A stretch of DNA of 38,985 nt, taken from contig PMIJ01000234.1 in the NCBI GenBank assembly GCA_003157015.1, positions 1,370-40,354 on the forward strand, read 5' to 3'. The DNA comes from Bacteroidales bacterium. Its GTDB lineage: Bacteria > Bacteroidota > Bacteroidia > Bacteroidales > VadinHA17. The notes under the pieces are model-generated. The model was not told where the DNA came from, searched no databases, and was given only the letters and a program-made list of their open reading frames with translations. The translations under genes were made by a program, and so were the position numbers. Shown in pieces: positions 33,434 to 38,985 of this stretch (positions are counted from its first letter, which is position 1; each line of letters begins with the position of its first letter).

Positions 33434-34771
33434 TCAAAAAGGTAAATCTTCCATAATAAAGTCTCCGATCTCTGTGTCTTCTTGCTCAAATTGTACTTTT
33501 CTTGAAATTTTCTTCTTAACCGCAAGAACTGCGGCTCTGCCATTCTCTAATATATTTCTAATTATATTTTCTAAAATCATTGATTGGTTATGATTTGTTC
33601 CAATCCACCCTCCCTCAATTATTGTTTTAAAGCCAGTATTATCAAAGTACCTACTAATGTTGTGATAGGAGATTGCATTACCTCCGCGAGCACCATTAAT
33701 TGACTCATCTATTTGTAATAATTTCAAATAGTTAAGAGGAATATACATACCGGAACTTAGACCTACATTGTCAGGATCAAATTCAATTCTTGGACATATT
33801 TTGATAAAAAAAGGTTCCTGACTGATCCTAAAATCATCAATATTATTTTTGCTTTCAATGTTGGATAATGAAGTTACGATTGAATCCATGCGTGCAATTT
33901 CTTCGGTAAGTTGATCATTTGGAACCCTATACACGTAATTCTCATTTTCTTTTTCCATAACTTTATATTGAACCATTATAAAGCACTTAAAATCCTCATT
34001 AAAATAAATCAAATCTGTGCCTAGTAATTCTTCAAGAGGTAATCGATTTGCCAATAAGACAATAAGTCTAGTTTTGTCATTTTCAAAAACTGATGAGGAA
34101 TATTTAGTAGTTCTTATTAAATCAAATCCAGGAATATTAACAAGATCATTAAAAATCATAGAATCTTCCCGTAACTTGACTTGCTGTATACCATCAAGAT
34201 AAGAAATAGGCTTTTCGCCTTCTTCGTAATCCCATCCAAGAGCATTTTCTTTATCAATACCTGCAATGTTCAATGCTGTTAATACCGCTTCCTTTTGTCC
34301 AGCTAACGATTTTCTTGTTGAGTCAGGAAGTTGTTCTATTCTGGCTATTCTTTCTTTGGAATATTTATTTAACATAGGTGCAGCCTCAGGAGCTATTTTC
34401 AAAAAAACAACAAGAAATTCTTCAAAACTTTTTGCTGCTATTAGGCCTCCGTTTTTGACTTTATTAATTAGATAACTTCTACTCGATGATGATGTTGCAT
34501 TAGCAACTTTTTTCGCAGAAATGGGATTTCTTAAATGAAAGATTTCTTGAATATTGAGTCTCCTAAGATCAGTTCCAGCATGAAAGCCTCTTTTCCCAAT
34601 TCCTATATGTGTAATTTTACCATGTTCCTCGATAATAAAGCATATTAAAGGAACATTTCTTGAATGTAAAAATTCTGGAACAGGCTCCGCAAACCTATTA
34701 TCATTACGACATTCAAAGGAAAAAGATCTTTCAGAATCAAGAACAACAAAATATCCAGCAACTTTTGACAT
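33434..34771 (-). CDS. Putative nuclease with QxK variant of the PD-(D/E)XK core, 445 aa
   Basis: Residues 250-272 read LGTDLIYFNEDFKCFIMVQY followed by KVM: Asp253, then Gln268-Tyr-Lys270 at the end of the second strand. QxK in place of ExK occurs in Mrr-like and related nucleases. The N-terminal part (YFVVLDSERSFSFE, then CFIIEEHGKITHIGIGKRGF) is unrecognised, resembling a small sensor module, and the C-terminal part (GLSSGMYIPLNYL, then ISYHNISRYFDNTGF) is likewise unassigned. It lies 79 bases downstream of the UvrD-like helicase gene on the same strand, so the two form a helicase-nuclease pair like several two-gene phage-defence systems. It could also be non-catalytic. Confidence 0.6.
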   Translation of the reverse strand: MSKVAGYFVVLDSERSFSFECRNDNRFAEPVPEFLHSRNVPLICFIIEEHGKITHIGIGKRGFHAGTDLRRLNIQEIFHLRNPISAKKVANATSSSSRSYLINKVKNGGLIAAKSFEEFLVVFLKIAPEAAPMLNKYSKERIARIEQLPDSTRKSLAGQKEAVLTALNIAGIDKENALGWDYEEGEKPISYLDGIQQVKLREDSMIFNDLVNIPGFDLIRTTKYSSSVFENDKTRLIVLLANRLPLEELLGTDLIYFNEDFKCFIMVQYKVMEKENENYVYRVPNDQLTEEIARMDSIVTSLSNIESKNNIDDFRISQEPFFIKICPRIEFDPDNVGLSSGMYIPLNYLKLLQIDESINGARGGNAISYHNISRYFDNTGFKTIIEGGWIGTNHNQSMILENIIRNILENGRAAVLAVKKKISRKVQFEQEDTEIGDFIMEDLPF

Positions 34772-34850
34772 TTTTCATCTATATTTTTAACTTATCATAT
34801 TAGCAATAACCTTGATTTATATCATTTTCAACTAGCTTATTACGTAATTA

Positions 34851-36530
34851 CTAAATGAACTGAATTCTCTTCTCGGAAATCAATCTAAGTAGCGAAGGGT
34901 TTTTTTTGTCAACTGTTGAAATTAAAAACGCTTTCTTTTTTGTTCTTGTCAATGCTACTAGAAAATTGCAAATGTCTTGGTCAGTAATAGTACTCCCGTC
35001 TCTAAGAAAATACCGATCGTCAAAATTAGCTATGAATACAACATCAGCAGAAAGTCCCTTAGAACTTTGAATAGTAGTTACTTTAATTGGAATGTTTCTC
35101 AAACCCGGATTTCCACTTGGGGAATTCAATGCATGAAACTTCTCGCACAAATAATCAGAAGAAATCTTATCGGGACTAATTCCAAAGTGTTCAAAAGTTG
35201 AAGCAAGTAAATCCGGGCTTACAGATTTCTCATTCAAAATATATTTCACTGCTTTTGCAGTTTCAAGTACTCCTTTTGTAAACTCAGAAGGCAGAATTTC
35301 AAAAAGTTTTTTTGATAAATCTTCTGATGACTCTTTAATCAACGCACTGAAATCTTTTGGTGAAAAAAGAAGCGAAGCAATAATTCTCCAACCAAGATTA
35401 TCCTCTTTCTTTTCAATAAGAATGTCAAAAGCGTCAAGAAAATTTACTTCCCTATCTTTTCGCTTTTCGGGATAGTCTAGATTTCTAAATCCTCTTTTAA
35501 TAAGTTCTTTCGCAATTGCTCTAACTTGATTATTGTTTGATGTTATAATGAGAACATCAAATTTATTCTTGAGTGCATTGGCGGTTTCTCCGATGCACTT
35601 TTCAATGAACCATGGGACTTGTGTTGCAAACTTATTTGAAAACCCTATGGAAGGAAACTGATTGCCTATTTTGTCCTTGTCTATATTTGGAAAATAAATA
35701 TAGGGTTTCTTAATTCTCTCTTTGAGGAACCCATTTTGCTTTGCATTATTGATAAGGTCATTAGTTGCTTCAACCACGACTTCCGGACATCTAGAACAAA
35801 AAGGCAAACTAAAAGCTGCATAATCCGGCATCTTTTCTCCGTGTCTAAAACGAATGTGATCTGCACTTGCATTTTTCAAAAACTCATAGAGAGCTTGATC
35901 ATCATCACCAGTAAGAAGTATAGGACTTTTTTCAGCAAACAAATCAATCATTGAAACTTCAAGTTTGTTGAAGTCTTGAAACTCGTCAATAAGTACTTGT
36001 TCGTAAGTCGGAACTTTATTCTTGTCGGCTTCAAAAGCTTTTACTGTTGCATGAATTACATCAGTGAATCCGTAATAGTCATAATATTGTCTTCTCGTTT
36101 CGTAAAATTTTAAGTTCGCATCATCATCAAGTCTTTCATGGAAAAGAATATCAAAGTCAGTATCGCCACCAACTAAAATTTTAAAGTCCTCACGAATAAT
36201 TGTAGATAACTTGGAATAAATATTTACATCATTTCTCAGAAGTTTTGAAAGTTCGCTTCTGCCGAAACTATGTAAGGTTCTAACTTCTGATATGCCATAG
36301 AGTTCAAGAGATAAGTCGTCAACAAGTGAATTGACAAAAGAAAGTGTCAGAGTTTTTGTTTTGCCACTAAGGACTTTCTTAAACAAAAAGGTTTCCCCCG
36401 TGCCTGGTCCCGCCACAACTACCTTTTTCCTCGCGGTAGAGGAAAGAATTTCGTTTACGAATTTAATTCTTTCTAGCTCAGCTTGTTCATATTTGTCAAG
36501 ATCTTTTGATTCTATTCTCACTGTTCCCAT
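34851..36530 (-). CDS. UvrD/PcrA-like superfamily 1 helicase with Walker A Lys replaced by Glu, 559 aa
   Basis: The SF1 motifs are in order: motif I VVVAGPGTGETFLF (37-50), motif II VLIDEFQDF (about 198-206), motif III LLTGDDDQALYEF, motif V VTTIQSSKGLSADVVFI and motif VI LVALTRTKKKAFLI. In motif I the invariant Lys is Glu46 (codon GAA at 36393-36395), so nucleotide binding should be impaired unless this is a sequencing error or a specialised variant. At 559 residues it is a short, minimal helicase without large 1B/2B insertions. It is the first gene of a pair with the QxK nuclease-like gene. In related defence pairs the helicase processes or senses foreign DNA. Confidence 0.83.
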   Translation of the reverse strand: MGTVRIESKDLDKYEQAELERIKFVNEILSSTARKKVVVAGPGTGETFLFKKVLSGKTKTLTLSFVNSLVDDLSLELYGISEVRTLHSFGRSELSKLLRNDVNIYSKLSTIIREDFKILVGGDTDFDILFHERLDDDANLKFYETRRQYYDYYGFTDVIHATVKAFEADKNKVPTYEQVLIDEFQDFNKLEVSMIDLFAEKSPILLTGDDDQALYEFLKNASADHIRFRHGEKMPDYAAFSLPFCSRCPEVVVEATNDLINNAKQNGFLKERIKKPYIYFPNIDKDKIGNQFPSIGFSNKFATQVPWFIEKCIGETANALKNKFDVLIITSNNNQVRAIAKELIKRGFRNLDYPEKRKDREVNFLDAFDILIEKKEDNLGWRIIASLLFSPKDFSALIKESSEDLSKKLFEILPSEFTKGVLETAKAVKYILNEKSVSPDLLASTFEHFGISPDKISSDYLCEKFHALNSPSGNPGLRNIPIKVTTIQSSKGLSADVVFIANFDDRYFLRDGSTITDQDICNFLVALTRTKKKAFLISTVDKKNPSLLRLISEKRIQFI

Positions 36531-36635
36531 TATACTGATTTATATTCATTCCGTTCAATCATACTATACTTCTCACAAATGAGTTACAAGTAATTTTGTT
36601 CGATATAATACATTAGTTACATTTTCAATCAATAA

Positions 36636-36776
36636 TTGGAAAAACCTGTGGGCCTGACCATAGTTATCCGGATAATATTGAACATCTATAGTCTGAGTTA
36701 AGTATTTGTTGTTTAGCTATGTATGTAAATAGTACCCTTCCCGACGAAATATGGTCAATAAGGCCGGCTTTTGCAT
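36636..36776 (+). repeat. Dispersed repeat family 2, copy 3
   Basis: Very close to copy 1 (15313-15451): both have TTGGAAAAAC, AATATTGAACA, TTAAGTATTTGTTGTTTAGC, TATGTATGTAAATAGTACCC and end in CCGGCTTTTGCA. This copy has a perfect TTATCCGGATAA palindrome where the others have TTGGCCG. It separates the helicase pair from the PD-(D/E)XK pair. Confidence 0.8.
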
Positions 36777-36788
36777 TATAGGGCGGTT

Positions 36789-37073
36789 TTATTTAATGTC
36801 ACTTAATTTTAGTTCACCTGACGAAATAGCTTTATTGATTTCTTTAAGCAATAAATGGTTATCCATTACTTGTTGAGTCAGATTATTATCAAGCTGGGCA
36901 ATGTCCTCTATTGCTAATTTATGCCCAATCTTATTAATAAAAGTTACAATACTGTCAAAGTTGGTTTTATACAAATCTCGAATGCTAGAATATTTTGGGT
37001 TTGTATTAAATTCAGAAATATTGTTTCTAAGATTTCTTTTTAGCTGTTTATTAAAATCGTCCATTGGTTGCAT
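36789..37073 (-). CDS. Small helical hypothetical protein, 94 aa
   Basis: The protein is all-helical and charged, with heptad-like stretches (QLKRNLRNNISEFN, then NHLLLKEINKAISSGELK). No family is recognised and no signal peptide or membrane helix is seen. It follows the PD-(D/E)XK gene after 45 bases on the same strand, so it is probably the second gene of that pair, and it ends only 13 bases before repeat family 2 copy 3. Its size fits an accessory or antitoxin-like partner of the nuclease, which is a guess from context. Confidence 0.65.
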   Translation of the reverse strand: MQPMDDFNKQLKRNLRNNISEFNTNPKYSSIRDLYKTNFDSIVTFINKIGHKLAIEDIAQLDNNLTQQVMDNHLLLKEINKAISSGELKLSDIK

Positions 37074-37118
37074 TTATTTATGTTAAACTATCACGTCTTT
37101 TAGGTGTCATTTTTTCTA

Positions 37119-38045
37119 TCATCTAATTCGTAATCCGACTCTGTCATTGTCTATGTATATGTTGTTGTCCAGTTCTTTTGTTTCAAAAATAAAAGGTTTC
37201 GTTTCATTTGTTAAGCCAGTCTCCGCATACTCTTTAATGCTCTTTGGAAGAATTAATCTTGGTCTGTAATAATCAAGAATTTCAAAGTGCCAGAAATGCC
37301 TAAATGGAAATTCGTCAGGAAATAGTTTTTCAAAGTTTTGATATGATAATTCAATTTCATAAAATTTCTCGCCATGATAGTCAAACTCCTGATACTTAAA
37401 ATATTTTTGTTCAAGAAAATCTGCTAATCCTGCGTAGTATTTTCTTGTTACCCTTTGAAATGTCTCGTTGTCGAAAGGAATATTATCATTAAAAGGGTCG
37501 TGATACTTACAAGTAACTTGTCCGAACAAATTATATGAAACACAAGCGACTGAAAATTTTCTCGGATAATTTCCAGAATCTGCTTGAGCTTTATGATTTG
37601 CCATATTGCCAGGATTTGTTTGATGGCGACCCTTTGCTTCTAACGTAAATTGCGTGTTTTGTGTAAAAGCAACTAGGTCTGGTCTTTGTCCTCGCAATGG
37701 TCTTGAAGCAACTGATTCATAATTTGTTGTATATAAACTACCATCAATTTTCTTCGATAAAAAGTCGGCTATCGCCTTACCTGTCAAAGTAGAAAATTGT
37801 CCTTGTTCTGTCGGGTCTGATAAAATTCTAGGTGGTCTTGAAAAATGATTATTAGAAAAAGCTTGTCGTTGAAGATAGTTGCTGTAATGAATAAACATGC
37901 CAAGTGTTCGCATGAGTTTTTGTGGTCGAGGAGCATAACCTTGTCCAGCAATTGCTAAATGTTTTGCAAAAGCTAATCTTGTCAAATTATAAGTCCGATT
38001 CGAAATTATCCCCGAAGTGTCTTTATATTCAACTAAAATATTCAT
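37119..38045 (-). CDS. PD-(D/E)XK nuclease-like protein, 308 aa
   Basis: The central segment RGQRPDLVAFTQ followed by FTLEAKGRHQ gives Asp123 and Glu136-Ala-Lys138, a standard D...ExK nuclease core, with Glu110 as a possible upstream acidic residue. The N-terminal 100 residues include a basic helical region (YAPRPQKLMRTLGMFIHYSN) and the C-terminal 120 residues are rich in aromatics (PFRHFWHFEILDYYRPRLI). The family is not named to my knowledge. It starts 40 bases after the inverted hairpin repeat (38085-38117) and is followed by the 94-residue helical protein. A role as a stand-alone restriction-like nuclease in phage defence is inferred from the fold and the setting. Confidence 0.68.
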   Translation of the reverse strand: MNILVEYKDTSGIISNRTYNLTRLAFAKHLAIAGQGYAPRPQKLMRTLGMFIHYSNYLQRQAFSNNHFSRPPRILSDPTEQGQFSTLTGKAIADFLSKKIDGSLYTTNYESVASRPLRGQRPDLVAFTQNTQFTLEAKGRHQTNPGNMANHKAQADSGNYPRKFSVACVSYNLFGQVTCKYHDPFNDNIPFDNETFQRVTRKYYAGLADFLEQKYFKYQEFDYHGEKFYEIELSYQNFEKLFPDEFPFRHFWHFEILDYYRPRLILPKSIKEYAETGLTNETKPFIFETKELDNNIYIDNDRVGLRIR

Positions 38046-38084
38046 TGTTTATCTTTCGTTTTTAAATGCCCTATAAAGATTGCA

Positions 38085-38117
38085 TAAACGCCATAGTGGC
38101 GTTTATTTCTTACTTAG
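38085..38117 (-). repeat. 33-base hairpin repeat, inverted copy of 699-731
   Basis: TAAACGCCA (38085-38093), loop TAG and TGGCGTTTA (38097-38105) form a perfect 9-bp hairpin, followed by TTTCTTACTTAG. On the minus strand this repeats 699-731 with two differences out of 33. It lies just upstream of the minus-strand nuclease gene. Confidence 0.65.
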
Positions 38118-38125
38118 ACGAAACT

Positions 38126-38174
38126 CGAACAAGATGTAAACATTCTAATAAACAGGCGACTATTAACTTGTTCG
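38126..38174. repeat. Inverted repeat CGAACAAG / CTTGTTCG
   Basis: CGAACAAG at 38126-38133 and its exact reverse complement CTTGTTCG at 38167-38174 are 33 bases apart, immediately outside the 33-base hairpin repeat. They could be arms of a larger recombination site that includes the hairpin, or an operator for the nuclease gene. Confidence 0.35.
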
Positions 38175-38264
38175 TGCTTTTCATCCAATCGCGTTTATTT
38201 ATGTTGATTTAATTCTGTTCTTATAAAAACGAAGTTAATCTTTTTTTAGTTGCAAACTTTTTAC

Positions 38265-38443
38265 AATAAATCTCTTTTTAACAATTGATTGAGGCAAATT
38301 CAAGAAGTTTTTAAGGGGGAAAATATTGATTAAGAATTTTCCCAATACAAAAGTTGTGTTAGTCACTATCATTCCGGCGTAAACCCAAGCCGGAATGATT
38401 GATTGAACATTTTTGCTCCCTAGCAAAAATGATCTTTGTAAAC
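38265..38443 (+). repeat. Dispersed repeat family 1, copy C
   Basis: The longest copy, matching 24039-24210 from AATAAATCTCTTTTTAACAA onward and 14714-14850 in its second part including the TTTGTAAACCA tail. Hairpins here are perfect: GGGAAAAT with ATTTTCCC, ATCATTCCGGC with GCCGGAATGAT around a 10-base loop, and CATTTTTGC with GCAAAAATG around a 6-base loop. It lies between the nuclease pair and the RadC-like gene. Confidence 0.82.
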
Positions 38444-38532
38444 CACGATCAAATGGTACATAGATTCAATGAAGTCCAAAACCTCTGCAGAGAGTGTAAA
38501 AGGCAAAGGATGTTTTTATTCCCCTGTAAACA

Positions 38533-38554
38533 GAAAAAAATACCCTGAAGGGTA
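38533..38554 (-). terminator. Rho-independent terminator of the RadC-like gene
   Basis: On the minus strand, 6 bases after the stop codon, TACCCT and AGGGTA (38541-38554) form a tight stem with a two-base loop followed by seven T residues (A-run at 38534-38540 on the plus strand). This is a canonical intrinsic terminator. Confidence 0.75.
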
Positions 38555-38560
38555 CTTATT

Positions 38561-38985
38561 TTATATTTGACCTTCATCCGCAAAACTTCTGAAAATTTCT
38601 TTTTCCGGGGTAAGAATTATGTGATCGAGTAACTGAATATCAAGAAGATTTCCTGCCTCTTTTATTTTCTGGGTTATTTTTAGATCGCTTTCGCTTGGGT
38701 TGCTAACTCCGGAAGGGTGGTTATGAGCGATTATTATTCCGGATGCGTTGCCTTTTATAGCATATTGGTAAATCATACGAACATCCATTAAAGTACCGGA
38801 TAGTCCTCCTTCAGAAAGCGTGGTAATTCCCAGAACTTTGTTTGCCCTGTTAAGTAGAAGCATCTTAACGGTTTCCTTATGTTCAATTGTGGATTTGTCC
38901 CAGGAGTCGAAGAAAATTTCTTGTGCATCCCTGGAACATTTAACCGTTAGGCGTTCGGAAGGTTTAACTTTAGTCACGTAGGTAA
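38561..38985 (-). CDS. RadC-family JAB-domain protein, 5' end cut by window edge
   Basis: The JAB/MPN metal-binding motif is IIAHNHPSGVSNPSESDLKI (His-x-His-x7-Ser-x2-Asp), with LLLNRANKVLGITTLSEGG before it and LLDIQLLDHIILT after it, as in the C-terminal domain of RadC. The frame stays open to the right edge; residues upstream of the first possible start (GTG 38977) still read like the family (KVKPSERLTVKCSRDA), so the true start lies outside. Only the JAB domain is present, without the N-terminal HhH region of full RadC. Such short RadC proteins are common on Bacteroidota integrative elements and near restriction islands. The enzymatic role is unproven. Confidence 0.9.
   Translation of the reverse strand, partial: TYVTKVKPSERLTVKCSRDAQEIFFDSWDKSTIEHKETVKMLLLNRANKVLGITTLSEGGLSGTLMDVRMIYQYAIKGNASGIIIAHNHPSGVSNPSESDLKITQKIKEAGNLLDIQLLDHIILTPEKEIFRSFADEGQI

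Noticed and set aside
34851..36530. Gabija system
   Set aside because: The helicase is UvrD-like as in GajB, but the partner lacks the ABC-ATPase/TOPRIM features of GajA.
38235..38426. A 63-codon minus-strand frame
   Set aside because: It lies almost wholly in repeat family 1 copy C and is not conserved in copies A and B.
1..38985. CRISPR array or tRNA gene as integration target
   Set aside because: No regularly spaced short repeats and no cloverleaf were seen by eye; the dispersed repeats are long and kilobases apart.

Overview
The window looks like a defence/accessory island from a member of the Bacteroidota. Pointers to that phylum are the low GC content, a textbook TTTG-N20-TAnnTTTG promoter (14973-15004), a type IX secretion (T9SS) sorting domain in the protein at 13739-14287, a BACON-like module in the giant RHS protein, and small families (DUF5679-like, DUF3892-like) that are common there. 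All family names are from reading motifs and memory; nothing was searched.

Layout, left to right. 1-404: start of a serine recombinase, running off the left edge. 700-3550: five unrecognised small genes with integron attC-like imperfect palindromes between them, so this part reads like a gene-cassette array without an integrase. 3550-4300: debris, including an AbiEii-like fragment. 4306-14287 (minus): a polymorphic toxin locus made of a small T9SS-sorted protein, a 2845-residue SpvB/FG-GAP/RHS protein ending in a predicted L,D-transpeptidase-like toxin domain, and a secreted SH3-domain protein that is probably its immunity partner. 15043-15986: a DUF5679-like zinc ribbon and a dUTPase. 16113-21426 (plus): a tightly packed five-gene operon of a PRTase-like protein, an ORC/CDC6-like AAA ATPase, a CARF-like Rossmannoid protein, an N6-adenine methyltransferase and a HEPN protein; this is the best candidate for a little-described immune system here. 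21477-21811: a frameshifted HTH gene. 21851-23827 (minus): DUF3892-like protein, nucleoside-deoxyribosyltransferase-like protein and a repeat-containing 49-residue peptide. 24272-28441 (plus): two small genes, an attC-like site, then a GHKL ATPase followed by an AlbA_2-HEPN protein. 28666-32387 (minus): large adenine methyltransferase plus PD-(D/E)XK nuclease. 32449-33162: remains of a type IIG restriction enzyme. 33434-36530 (minus): UvrD-like helicase, with Glu in place of the Walker A Lys, plus a QxK nuclease-like protein. 36789-38045 (minus): PD-(D/E)XK protein plus a small helical protein. 38561-38985: RadC-family protein, running off the right edge.

Two families of dispersed, same-orientation repeats, three copies each, sit almost exactly at the borders between these modules (family 1: 14714, 24039, 38265; family 2: 15313, 28458, 36636). 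A 33-base hairpin sequence near both ends (699-731 and 38085-38117) is present in inverted orientation. Together with the recombinase, RadC, attC-like sites and several gene fragments, this suggests an island built by repeated exchange of whole defence modules. The modules probably act independently against phage or competitors; only within each operon is cooperation suggested by overlapping genes and shared strand.
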